NCBI GenBank assembly: GCA_011800155.1
Contig: CM022373.1
Location: 124,001-188,000, forward strand
Source: Flammulina velutipes
Taxonomy: Eukaryota > Basidiomycota > Agaricomycetes > Agaricales > Physalacriaceae
Length of the DNA: 64,000 nucleotides
Direction of reading: 5' to 3'
In this document: positions 45,464 through 57,277 of the stretch, in pieces
Position numbering within the stretch: the stretch's first letter is position 1
How the letters are laid out: the number at the start of each line of letters is the position of its first letter
The notes under the pieces: model-generated
Databases searched by the model: none
Told to the model about the DNA's origin: nothing
What the model saw: the letters and a program-made list of their open reading frames with translations, nothing else
Position numbers and translations under genes: made by a program

Positions 45464-45853
45464 TGGGTGACACAACGTCCAATGTTTATCACGCTTTCCT
45501 CAAACTATTACTATCATCTATCATCGTCTGTTGTTTTTGCTGTCTTATCGTTTTCTTGTTTTCTTGTTATAGCACTGCTGTCGAATACCTTGTTTTGGTT
45601 GTTCTGTTATGATGATATCGTTTTGCCTTGGTATACAACATGCAATAAATGAGTTATGTAACACATGACAAGAATCTCAAGAACGAAGAGGAATGCTCAG
45701 TCGCACACCCGGAGGGGTTGCTGAAATTAACTTTGGGTGACTGGTTCGCTAGTTTCCTGGGACCTGTGGCGGCGTAGGAGATTCAAGCGATAAGATAGCA
45801 GGTCATAGATCTATAAAATGGAACAAGACAATTTCTACCCACGGCCGCAGGAA
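45464..45853. other. Shared 3' region of convergent family copies 7 and 5
   Basis: About 390 bases; T-rich 3' UTR-like sequence, no gene seen. Confidence 0.45.
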
Positions 45854-47172
45854 TCAAGCAGCACGTCTCGTTCGTTTGGCACGAGGGACTGGTAAAAAGT
45901 CCCCATCAGCGTACCTCTGAGGTGGCCTTGGGAAAGACTTCCTGTGTGACGTGTCTGACTCTGGAACTATACTAACAGGTGGTTTCGCCTTTCCTGTCCG
46001 TTTTCCTTTAGCCTTAGAACCAGGAACAGGCAGCCTGGGCTTCGAAGTACTACGCGTCACACGGTCTGAGGCGACGGGAAGAGCAGAGGGTGACTTTTCC
46101 CCGAGAGACGTTGGTGTAGTTGCACGTCGTCGGCCAGTGGATCCTACAGCTGACGAGGAAGGGTCGCGGTGTCTTGGTTTGCGCGAAACTCGTCCACCGC
46201 TCTTTCCGGCTGGCACGGGGACTTCGTCGTACCTGTAAGGATGCGCCTTCATATAGCGGGCCATTTTCTCGTCTTCTCGAAGAGAGAGAAGATAGAGTTC
46301 GGGTTGCTCCTCGTCCGTTAGCAGCTCCTCGTCTGCCTCCAGCTCACTTGGCGGTGGCGTCGGTAGCGGGTCAGGGCGTTTTTCTATCCACGAGCGAGAT
46401 CTAAATTCTCCCCATGTACCGTTGAACCAAGATAGGTTGATAGGTTTGGACATCATGCGGGGTATTTCCCCCATGAGGCGCATAGCCCAATCGAGACTAT
46501 CGATAGAATTGGGAGGAATGTCCACATATCCCTCGCACAGGTACGACATAAAAGGTGGATAGGTGAAGCAAGGATGATATGTCGTCCTGATCAAGGGAAA
46601 GTCATTGTATGGGTAAGGGTAGGCTTTCCCCTTCGCGTAGATTACCATTTCTTTGTCTGTGACAGGTGGAAGAAGTTGGTAGATGTAGTCAACCTCGGGG
46701 AGGCGCTAAGGAATCGTTTGAGTCGTTTGACGACGAGAATGAGGTGCTACCTACCTCGCTGAAATGAACTCTGTCCTTCGTTGCCCGCTGGTGATTGAGC
46801 TCAAAAAGCTCGCAGACAGCTTTCATGAGCTCCGCAGATGGTAGTAGTGCCCATTCCGAGCTGCCGAATTTATCTGCCATGTCTTTCGCAACTAGTAGCA
46901 AAGATTCAGTTCGTATAGCATTGTAAGACAGGACAGTCCCTACGATAAACAGTTGTGCACGGCTTGTTGTCATATTGAGCAAAATCACCGCGTCGAAGCC
47001 CAAGAGAATATTCAAGGCCGTCCAAGCTCTGTATAGTAGTTAAAATTGATCAGTGGCGCAAGATTGTCAACACAAGGCGAACCCCAAGGAAATGAGTCAT
47101 GATGTTGAAAGATTCTCGGTGAACGATAGGACCATCTTGTGTGGTAATGTCATAGAGGTCAACAATGTCCAT
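45854..47172 (-). CDS. Unrecognised four-exon family, cluster 2 copy 5
   Basis: Exon 1 starts MDIVDLYDITTQDGPIVHRE (47172; an in-frame ATG at 47199 would add nine residues). Exon 2 has LDGLEYSLGLRRGDFAQYD. Exon 3 runs from MADKFGSSEWALLPSAELMK to HFSEV. Exon 4 begins RLPEVDYIYQLLPPVTDKEM and has IRTTYHPCFTYPPF, INLSWFNGTWGEF, an acidic ADEELLTDEEQPE patch and YMKAHPYRYD. The tail has PTSLGEKSPSALP, DRVTRSTSKP and GKRTGKAKPP, ending RAKRTRRAA. The core is diverged from copies 4 and 6, but the tail is close to that of copy 4. No frame break seen. Confidence 0.7.
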
Positions 47173-47514
47173 CGCAGTGGAAGATGAAGAGATGGTCATG
47201 GTAAAGAATGGAACCTAAAGGGGGTGATTTCATCTTGTTCAACTTCCATGTTCGGCTCCCATTCGTTCTCGGTTTGATAACCTGAGAGCGTCCAGTGACA
47301 TCTGAATGACATCCTGATTTATTCTACCCTTTATTTGCACTGTCTTTTTGCACCTATCAAAACGAGTCCTGGATGTACTAACTACTGTAATGAAATTTTC
47401 CAGATTTGAGCGTTATCTACAATCATGAGGCGCGCAGCCATCCAAGGATGGTTAAATAATCAATTGTATCTTTACACTCCGATTTAGAGTTGATGTCATG
47501 GAATCGTAAATCAT
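47173..47514. other. Spacer between family copies 5 and 6
   Basis: 342 bases, no gene seen; promoter of copy 5 and 3' region of copy 6. Confidence 0.4.
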
Positions 47515-48755
47515 TCAGGCAGGCTTACGCCGTTTCGTACGGGAGACTGGTAACAAATCATCAGCGGGTTTCCTCTTCTTTGCCATTGTCGAGGATGATT
47601 TATTGCGAGTAGCCTGAGGGGCCGATTGAGGAGATTCGCCGTTGGGCTTGATCGTCGCTCTTCCTGATTTTTCAGCTTTAGGAATATGTGCACGTCGGCG
47701 ACGTGAGCCCGTGTCCGACGAGGAAGTGTTTACGAGTGGCGTCGCGTTGTCAGTAACTGACGCCTTGGGGGCAGATTCGGAGGCTATCCCAGCGGCCTCT
47801 GGTGAGTCGTATTTGTGAGGGTGCGCCTTCATGTAACGGACAATCCTCCGACGCTCCCGACGATAGAGGGGTTCAAGATAGGAAAGGTCGTCATCGGTCA
47901 CCGGTTCCTCTTCCAAATCGTCGCTTGGTGGTGGCGTTGGCTGGGGATCATAGCGAACTTCGGCTGTTGGGCGAGACTTGAACTCGCCCCAAGTTCCATG
48001 GAACCAAGATATGTTGATGGGTTGGCCGACCATACGCGATATCTCCAATACGAGCCGTATAAGCCAATCGAAGTCACGAAAAGAATTGGGCTCCTTGTCG
48101 GTGTAGCCTTCTGCCATATATTCTCGGAAGGGAGAATAAATGAAGCATGGGTGATAGGTCGTCCTAACGGGAGGAAAATCGGTGTATGGATAAGGATAGG
48201 CCTTGCCATTCACGTAGAGTACCGTGCTCTCGTCTGTGACGGGTGGCAGAAGTTGGTAGACATATTCAGCATCAGCGAGATGCTGAGAAGGGGCGGTGAC
48301 GTGAGCCATTGGAAGAGAATTGGATGAGGAGAATCACGTACTTGAGTGAAATGTATTCTCTCTTTGGTCGCCAGCTTATGGTTAACTTGGAAGAGCTCGC
48401 AAACCTTTTTCATGAGGTCTTCCGAAGGCATTAGAGCCCACTCCCCGCGACTGAATTTATCTGCCATGTCTTTCGCAACTATAGATGCTTTGGTTTAGGA
48501 TCATTGGAAGACGGAGGACATCATAAACATACGATCTACAGTTGTGCATGGTTTGTTCGCGTATTCGGATGATCCACCGCGTCGAAGTCCAAGTGAGTAT
48601 TCCAGACCATCCAGCCGCTGTGTGGTAGTCAGAATTGAACAGAAGTGCTTGATTAGAAGACGAACCCCGATCAGGAGAGAAGTTATGTTGAGCGGTTCGC
48701 GCGTAACGATGGGGCCGTCCTGTGTGGTAACATCGCAGAGGTCAACAGCGTCCAT
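47515..48755 (-). CDS. Unrecognised four-exon family, cluster 2 copy 6
   Basis: Exon 1 starts MDAVDLCDVTTQDGPIVTRE (48755; an in-frame ATG at 48812 would add 19 residues). Exon 2 has LDGLEYSLGLRRGGSSEYA. Exon 3 runs from MADKFSRGEWALMPSEDLMK to ERIHFTQ. Exon 4 has HLADAEYVYQLLPPVTDEST, VRTTYHPCFIYSPF, INISWFHGTWGEF and YMKAHPHKYD. It then diverges completely from copy 4 into a tail with GSRRRRAHIPKAEK, ending SRTKRRKPA. The boundary between shared core and private tail is sharp, at HPHKYDSP. Function unknown. Confidence 0.7.
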
Positions 48756-49215
48756 TGAGGTAGACCAAGAAAGTTTGGTTGGAGAAGGTGGTAAGGAGTG
48801 AAGAGATGGCAAGAGACTTCATTCCACAATAATCGAACAATAAGATTGATGAACGACAGCACGAAGAGACGAGCACGTGAAATCAGCAATTAAGCAAGAA
48901 GTCTGGCGGCCAACAATCGAGACGCTTAGTACGTGTACATAGTTGCGTTAAGGAAAGGTAACCATCGGCAACGCTGCGTAAATGTGACAAGAGGAGCAAG
49001 CAAATCGCCTATTTGTAGAATTCCGGCAACGCCACGCTGACATAAGCGGACTCGTTCCCCGCCATCAATAGCCTCAGGGCGAGGAGTAACCATTGTTTTA
49101 TTTCTTCTTCCACCTTGTCTGCCTGGTCTCCGCGTCGCTCCTTCCAAAATTCACGATTATATTATCTGACGACCAACATTACACCAATTAATTCGGCGCT
49201 GGAGGCATATTTACA
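48756..49215. other. Intergenic, divergent promoter region
   Basis: 460 bases between the divergent copy 6 and the vezatin-like gene. No gene seen. Confidence 0.4.
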
Positions 49216-51758
49216 ATGGCACAAGCATTCTTCGAGGAGCATCCATTGGAGGAGTATCTACGAGGTGCGTAGTTTCCAATGAATTCTTACCCTTTCTGTA
49301 GCTGACGACGCAGCGCAGAGTCTGGAGAGGCCCCAGAACTAATGCCTGGTGGTTCCTCCGAGTTCATAGAATCCGACGAGCAAGCTTTCATGAGCGACAT
49401 GTCACCGCGAGAGGGGTACATAAGCAACGCCACTATTGTGAGCTTTCATATCTTATCGTCCCTACAGCTGATCTTACGCCTTTCTTTTACTATCTAATAG
49501 CTCTTACAATCCCTGTTTGCCCGCCTATCCAACCGGCCGCCTCCGTTCGTCGAGCGCTTCAAATACGACATAATATCGTCCTCCCTGTTATCCGATTCTC
49601 TTGCACCTTCGTATACCGCAAGAATGCCTGTATCTCCAACATTCCCTGGAAACATCTCTAGTCGCGAGTCCAGCCAGGATAACTCTACCGTCTCCTCCAT
49701 ATCCCACCATATACCCTCGGCATCACCACCTTCGTCCGACTACTGGATGTCATCACTAGCACTCGTGCTAGTTGCCCTCTCAGTCGGCGCCGGATATTAT
49801 TTTCTGGCAATTTTGGCCTTGGGAGGCACCGTAATGACAGTGCACCTTGAGACTATGGAAGTTAAACACGACATGGCACCAGTATGTATCCTTCTCATTC
49901 ATTCTACTCATCTCTAATACTATGCTAGTCAATGGACGCTCTCAAGGAGCTCGTCTTTTCAGGGAACGTGTGGGACTCCGTAATCCAAGAGGTGCTTACG
50001 ATCCTAGAAAAGGACGAGAGATAGTGCGTTATTTCACGTCCCACATGCGCTGTTACTAATTTCCTCTCTAGTACATTCTCTGGTCCAAGTACCCCCTCCT
50101 CACCCTCTTCTTCCCTCCGCGTAGCCCTTAATTCCACCCTCCACACGACCCAAACGCAATGCGATAACGTCCGCCAGCTCTTTGCTGCACTCACGAGTCC
50201 CTCTGAGCTGTCTCCGCTTTCAGAGATGTATGCACCTCCATTCCCACAATCACATAAAGGCTTCTCGTCCCCTACTCATTCGACACCCGACGCTCGGCCT
50301 CTGTCCCTTCCAACCTCATCATCCTCATATGCGGGGAGAACTCGCACTCGGTCGCTAACGACGCGAGGTGACAAGCGATCAACTTGGAATGGGTCCTATT
50401 CAACCTTGGCTTCGGCTGGCAGTCCCACGCCTCAGATTCTCAAGCGTCGAGAAAAGCGACGATCTGATCTTTCCTCCCTCTTGGGAATGTCAATTTCACC
50501 GCTCAGCGTCAGCGTCAGTGCGCCAGCGACTCCTGCAGAAAACAACGGCCTTTTTGAGGTAGAGGAAGAGCAGGACGAGTCGAACAATTTTTCTTTCCCT
50601 AGCGAAGATTCCTTTGGTTCTGCCGCACTGGACTTGCAACGTAAACGCAGATCCGCCGGTTTTGAGGCCTTGGCTCTCCGTCACACGCCCACTTCCGCAA
50701 AATTTGCCTCGATACAGCCTCCCCGGCATCCTCTATCCCTTTCTGCGCTTCAATCCTCACTGCAAAGCGCCCTGGCTTCCCGGCGGTATGCTTGTTCACA
50801 CCTCCTTGCCCTTCGGTTCGACGAAGAGGATGACGAAAGCTATTGGGAAGACGTTCGCTCCGTCATGAGTCTATTGACCAGCACCCTGGCCGACGCGGCC
50901 GCACGGCTCACCGAAGCCTTGGAGGAGAACGAACGTCTTCGTCTGAGGTTCGAGAACCCCTCCCCAGAGAGTTTACCTCCCCATTCGCGCTCGGTTTCTG
51001 CGAACTTTGAGAGCGGGAAGACGTCATTTGCGCCTATGCCGAGTCATATGGCGAGGTTTGGTGCACATGTCGATGCGATATCGTCTGCTCTTAACGACGC
51101 GCGGGAGAATATGGAGGCGTGTGTTAGTGTGTTACGTGAGGGAACAGAGCCTATGGAGAATGTGCAAGAGCATCCGGCTATCCTTGCCTATGAGAGGCTG
51201 AGGAGGGAGTTGGGTCTTGCGTTGAGGGAATGTGAGAGGGGGCGGGAGAGGCTTCTGGACATTGTATCACCGCCTCGGCAACCAGAGGTGGATGATGATG
51301 AAGAAGACGAGAAGGAGGACATGGATGATCTACCTTCGCTGGGCAGCAGCGGACAGGGACACGACGACTCGTCGTCCTTGGACGAGATGCACGCTTCGGA
51401 TGGCGAGGAGCAAGAGGTTTCTGTGCATCATCGTATTGAAGATGAGGTCCTTCCGTCTCCTGGGATCGAGCAGGTGTTTGAGGGTGATTCGGGTACCGAC
51501 GCGGTGTGGACGCGAGAAAAAAGCAAGTTGAGTCGGGAGGAGAGGATTCGGCTTGCAAAGGAGAGGCGGGAGAGCCAGACTATCCTTTTGGACGATAAGC
51601 CCAAGTGGGGTCCGGGAGGGGAGGTGGTACAGGAATTGAAGGATGTGATTTGGAAGGTGGGTGAAAAGAGGCGGAGGATGGCGAGTGGGAGTGGCTCTTT
51701 TGATGATGCCTCGGACTTTGCTTCTGATCCTGCTGGGCTCATCGGTGTGGCGTTATAG
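49216..51758 (+). CDS. Vezatin/Inp2-like membrane protein with myosin-binding-type domain
   Basis: Multi-exon gene starting MAQAFFEEHPLEEYLR. Two short N-terminal exons are followed by RLSNRPPPFVERFKYDIISS, then a hydrophobic hairpin (YWMSSLALVLVALSVGAGYY, then FLAILALGG). The region after it (LKELVFSGNVWDSVIQEVLT and following) resembles the vezatin/fungal myosin-binding domain, which in yeast Inp2 links peroxisomes to a class V myosin. The long C-terminal exon is Ser/Pro-rich, with helical segments (ALDLQRKRRSAGFEALALRH; LADAAARLTEALEENERLRL) and an acidic DDDEEDEKEDMDD stretch. Organelle-motor tethering is inferred from the family. The domain call is from general pattern; sequence similarity in this family is low. 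Confidence 0.6.
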
Positions 51759-53241
51759 CATTTCTTGGTTTATCGTTCTTTTTTCTTCTTTCTTGTTCGA
51801 TGGTGGATTATCTTACATTCTATTTACACATGCTATATATGCTTTCGTTGTGCCGCAACATTGTATCCCCTTACTATACAGGGTAAATATATGTTGTTAT
51901 GGTTCGTTCTTGGGTGAGAGTGATGTGTTGGGGCAAGGTGATATTTCTCAAGAAATGACTTTCGGAATTGAGCTCGAGGAGGTCAGAATGAAGTTCTCAC
52001 GCTGCTTCGCCACATCCCCCTGGCGCTCTTCATCATCACGCCAGATATGAGGTTGCCAATCACTCCTAGAATCAAAGTTCTTCAGACGATCAGTGACTCG
52101 TATATATGAAGAAGACTCGAATCTATTTGTAGCTGGGAATAAGAACACAAGTGGCGCAAAAGGCTGAGTGACCTCGAAGATAGAAGTACATACAACGGTG
52201 CCTGTTGACGAAAGGATGGAGTAAAGATTAGACGATTTGCAGCGAGAGGTAATGAGCAATAAGAGACCTTGCGGGGAGAATGATTGGGCTGATATGAGTT
52301 GTGTGCGGTTTGTAGGATTGGAGATGGGAAACTGGCGGTTGCTTGGATGAGCGGTGTGTGGAAAGAAGCCGTCCTTATCAAGGACTCAGTTGGTGCCAAG
52401 AGAGCGGGATATTCAACGCTTTGCCATCATGATCTCGAAGATGAGGCGAAGAAGGTCGGATAAGAACTTGAGGGCGGCTGGGGGTGTAGCAGGAGTATTC
52501 AGGTTACAGTTGTGTATAGAAATAGCGGGACAGTGGCATGTCCACGGGGCACAGGAAGATACAAGAATAGTTCCTCCTCGCTGTTTCGTCCGAGTCGATT
52601 GAGTTGTCTCCTGGTCTCTACATCTTCGTGATGATGATCTCGGGGGAGCGGGCGACAATCATCTACATCGCCCACGAGCGTCCAGATCTCTAAGGCCTCA
52701 TATCACATTCGCTGAGAAGCGTAGCGCTTAGATCGAGCCGCGCTAATGTCTATCAGGTGGGAACATCCAATCATGAGATGTGGAGAGTGAATAGTGGCCG
52801 TATCGGGCGGACATAAGGGAGGAGAGAATGAAGGTGGGAAAGTGAATTGAATTGAGGGGAAGGGTAAGGATATTGCCTAAGGCTAGTCAGGTCAAAGGGT
52901 AGTTCAGCGATAGATAGAGAAAGTGTAGGGCAGTCGTAGTGGCCTCGGGAAGGCGGATTTGAATTGTCGAGGGCCATCGAGATTCCGGGTGTTGCCGAGG
53001 AATTGGATCGGCGCCTGGTTTCGGTATCGTCTCGGTGTCTTGTTTGCTCTTTGCCCATTCCCTCCGTCGTCGTTGTTGCGAGCACCCTTTTCCCGCCCTT
53101 TTTCCCGTCGCTGCACGCATCTCTGACGTTCTCTGGCGTTTTAGAAGGCTTCGTCGACGTTATTGACGCGCCTTCCCGGAGAAAGGACATCAACGGAAGC
53201 TAACCTAATTCGTTACCCACGCGTCTTGGTCTCTTACTGCC
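51759..53241. other. Gene-poor 1.5 kb, possible F-box remnant on minus strand
   Basis: On the minus strand, 52413-52658 ends in FLSDLLRLIFEIMMAKR, which looks like the start of a mushroom F-box, but what follows does not continue in frame. A 140-codon minus ORF at 52771-53193 (MMSFLREGASITSTKPSKTP) has no recognisable domain. The last 200 bases are the likely promoter of the LisH gene. Confidence 0.35.
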
Positions 53242-55667
53242 ATGTCGTCTCTCCCGCCCACGACGGATATGTCATGGGAGGGCGACAAGATGTGCGCCAC
53301 CATCCTTTCTGTCGTCGCTGAGCTTGCTGATAGTGTCGTCCAGGTTCAACATCTATATCTACGACTATTGCCACAAGCGCGGCTTCAAAAGGACTGCAAA
53401 AGAGCTGCTACTAGAAGCAGAAATACCAGCCGACAGCCAACCGCCAATCAATGCACGACAGGGCTTGCTATTCGAGTACGTCGCTTACCCCGACACCTCC
53501 GCTGACCATGCTTATTCGCTTGATAGATGGTGGAGTGTATTCTGGGTTCTCTTTACCGCAAAGGCGAGTGGCCAGGGATCTGAAGAGGCGATGCTCTATA
53601 CCCAGGTGTGTTTTCAGCTCGTTGAACGCTGCAGTCTACTAACCAGGCGCAGCACCAATCACAGCAGAGTATAGCCCGACAACGTCAACAACCACCGCCA
53701 TCCGTGCAATCCATGCCACCGGCCCAGCAAGGACCTCGTCCTCAGATGAACGGCATTCCACAACAGCCTGGACGGCCTTTTCCCAATTCGGCACCATTAC
53801 CGCCAGGCTCACAACCAGGAGGACCGCCAGGTGGCGCACCTCCGCCATTCAACATGCCTCCCAACGCCATGAACGGCGCCCCACCGCATTCACAGGGCCC
53901 GCCTCCAAATTTTCGTCCGCCCCAGCAGCGTCCCGCCCCGCCGTTTCAGTCGCCGACGATGGCCCCGCAACGACCGGGTGGCATGCTCCCCCCTGGTCAG
54001 CAGGGCGGTCCGGGGTACCCACCGATGGGCAGACCACCTAGTAGGACAGCGACGCCTGGGCAAGGGGGCATGATGACGCATCAGACCCCCATGATTTCTC
54101 CTCAGATGCAACAGGCCCTCGAAAACGAGTTTAGACAGATTCCACCGCACATCATGAACTCTCTCAAGTCGGAACTAGGCATGGATGGAAAGGACGTTAA
54201 TATGCTCAATGTAGAAGATAAGGTGAGTTTCACTGTTATCTACTGCCAAGACACCCTCTCAATGGCGCAATGCAGCAACGTATCATATCACAGTACCGGG
54301 CACGCGTTTCGCAGCCTCAGATGTCTCTACAGCAGCGAGGTCTTCCTCCAAACCCAAACCAGAAACCAGGCGGTCCCGGTCCCAACATGATGCCGATGAA
54401 TCCAAATCATCGAAACTCTCTCGGTGGGCCGCCGTTACCCGTTGGACCGCCAGGTGCCCCGGGACCTCTTCCGGGCTCTCGCGCAGGAAAGAGGAGCAGC
54501 ACCTCTCCAGAGGAACAGGTACGTTCATCACGTTGAGCAAATTTTCGACACAATTCATTCCGTCATACGCCACATCCTTCTATCACGGCTTCTCTTCTTT
54601 GCGGACTCATTCATTACGTGTATGGCGATTCTAACTTCCTGTTTGGCAGCCGGACCAGCCACGCACGGATTCATCGCCACCTGACCGTAAACGCCCACGG
54701 CGCTCACCAATGACCGATCCATCTGGACAACAGCATGGTCAGCCTCCAATGCAGCAAGGCCCTCCAATGTATCCGCCACAGCAAATGGGTGGAAATCCAA
54801 ACCCGATGGCTGGCGGCCCAAGCATGATGCGAGGACCAGGTCCTTACATGAACGGCGGTCCGCCTGGAGGACCTGCTGGGCCTGGCTTCCAAATGGCTGG
54901 TATGCCTGGTGGAGGTCCAGGTCCAGGCGGTGTGGGAGGAAGCCCCGGGATGGGAGGCCTACAAGGCCAAGGTATGATGACGCCACACATGCAGCCTGTA
55001 AGCTATTTCCCTTTGTCGGTTCTCAAAATATTGACCGTATTGATAGATGGGTAACATGCCAAATCGGCAGGATCCACAGAATCACTATCGCCAATCGCTA
55101 CACGCTATGCATCGACAGAATATGCCCCAAGTTGGTCCTCCCGTACAATCGCCATCGGCTGGCGGTGAACAGCAGCAGCAACAGCAGCAAGGCGGATTTA
55201 ATGGCCCTCCACAACCTGGTGGGCCACCACAGTTCAATCCACCTCGACAACCCCAGGGCGGTCCGCAACAACAGAAGATGATGCCACCACCTTCACCGGG
55301 GATGAAGGAACAGGGAAAGGATGGGAAACTTGTTGAATCTCCTCAAGCTTCGAACACCGCGCCTGCGACACCCGTTCCAAACGCTCAGCAGCAAGGTCCT
55401 CCGACTATGAATCCCGGTTCGGCAGGCATCGCTCCCTCACCGCAAGGTGGGATGATGAACTCCTCCCAGCCAGTACCACCTCCTCCGTCAGCGAGTGCAC
55501 CTCCTAGTCTAGGTGACCCTGGGTTGTTCTCGAACGACTTCATACGGAGCGTAACGGATTCGCTGGATGACTTTGGACCAGAGTTAAATGGGGACATTAA
55601 CTTCGAGCGGGATTTTGGGCAATGGTTCAATCATCCTGACGACGTGACCAGCTTGGAGTTCAAGTGA
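53242..55667 (+). CDS. LisH-domain transcription regulator, FLO8/SSDP-like
   Basis: Exon 1 encodes MSSLPPTTDMSWEGDKM and is joined through a GTGCGC-donor intron to FNIYIYDYCHKRGFKRTAKE, a LisH motif. QGLLFEWWSVFWVLFTAKAS follows, the conserved block found after LisH in FLO8, Som1 and SSDP-type proteins. The rest is extremely rich in Pro, Gln, Gly and Met (PPNFRPPQQRPAPPF; a run of seven Gln near the C-terminus), with a short helical patch (QMQQALENEFRQIPPHIMNS). The C-terminus is acidic and hydrophobic (SNDFIRSVTDSLDDFGPELN, FERDFGQWF), which looks like an activation domain. Yeast Flo8 drives filamentous growth and flocculation genes; a similar developmental role is inferred. Nuclear. At least six exons. 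Confidence 0.82.
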
Positions 55668-57277
55668 GAGGATATGCTCGCGGGATACGAGGGCTCGATG
55701 CCTCTGCATTTCCTCTGGATGGATCTCTCCTGCGCCTTGGGATATTTTTTTCGTCGCTTTTTGATTTTTCTCAAGGGCGCGCTTGTGTTATATTTTTCCC
55801 CACTATTTATCCATTTCACTTTTCTACATTCTCCGTCTATATCCCCCTTCCCCTCCCAAAACGCTGCGGGGATCCTTCCTTGTGCAGTCTGGCATCTTGA
55901 TTCCCCTCCCACCTAGAGTTCCCCCCTACCTCTCACTCGCCTACCCGCGTTGCCCCGCCTCTTTCCACCTACTGTAATATCTGTCATTGCTTTCGTTGCA
56001 TATTTGTGCTTACCTAGTCGGTGCTGGTTGGATCTCTATCTCTTCTTTATCCTTTTTACTACTACCTACTACGCCCACTACGTTTTGTTGTTTACCTCCT
56101 TGCGTCTGTGCTTTTTAGTCTCTATTTCTCTCCTCATTCTGTATGTCTCAAATGTGTGTAGTTCGTAACTGTCTGTGTGTGCGAGTGTGTATGATGAGAA
56201 AGCTACATATATGTACTGACTTGGGCGTCAAGTTGACTTTTAGGCGAGGTGATTGCGTAGGTGTTGATGGCGCCACTGTTGATGCCGAGGTTCTTGGAAT
56301 CTTTACCCGTGTTTTGATGTCGAGGAGGCTCTTCAGGGTAGGAAGGAAGGAAGAGATTGCACGCGGACATTGATTGACGTCGATTCGGATTCGGAGCTCG
56401 CAATGCGGCTACAACGTGCGGGTCGATTGAATACCGTGTGGTTCGTGGTTGGCAGGCGCTTATAATTCTGAGTGGTGGAGATTCACCTAGGATCGCCTGT
56501 CCCTCCAAAGTTAAAGTCTGGGGAGAACCGGGCTCGGGGTGATGGCGCTGTGTGGGAGATTGCTTGCATGCCGGTATGGTTCTGGATGGTACCACTACTT
56601 GGTTCGGACGATTCGAAGGGTGGCGGTTATGTAACGTTGTTGAGCCTCGAACTTCCCCGCGTGTGCATGGCGCTCAAAGTCCACGTATATAGTGATTTCT
56701 GACGGCAGCGAATCTTCGCGTACATAATGATAATTGATTGATAGTCTGCAACCAACGCCCCAGGAAATCTTTGCAAAGGTGTTCTCGTCGTAAACTTGAT
56801 ATATATCATAGGCAGGTATTGAGTCCAAATGTAGTCAATATTGAACACTGTCAGCATAAGTATCTAATGAGGCATAATTCGAGGGCTGCACAACTCGACG
56901 GTACGGTATGATGCGCCACCGCACTAAGAACGCCACTCATCAATTGCTTCCGCGGATGAAAATAATCATTCATGTCAAAGTGGTGGCGGCAGTAGGAATA
57001 TTGCAAACGCCAAGACAGCGTAACGAAAACTTCTTACGACCGAAGCGAACGGGGGAGTGTAGCCGCGCAAAAGAGAAGGGTCTCAAGCGAGGGGGAGACC
57101 ACTAGTGAGATCTGTAAGCCTAAGATCATGGCAAGATAAATGGTTCATAGTCACGATTGAATGTGTATGCAAGCACTACAAAAATCTGAGAGGATCTGCA
57201 AATACGTCTCGTTTCCGATGCTAGAGATAATCAACGAACTCCAAAGTTCGCGCCTCAATGAACACAGTTGTTATATC
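55668..57277. other. 3' UTR and intergenic region, no gene seen
   Basis: The first 500 bases are strongly T/C-rich and look like the 3' UTR of the LisH gene. Minus-strand ORFs at 56203-56595 and 56595-56857 have no recognisable features. Confidence 0.45.
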
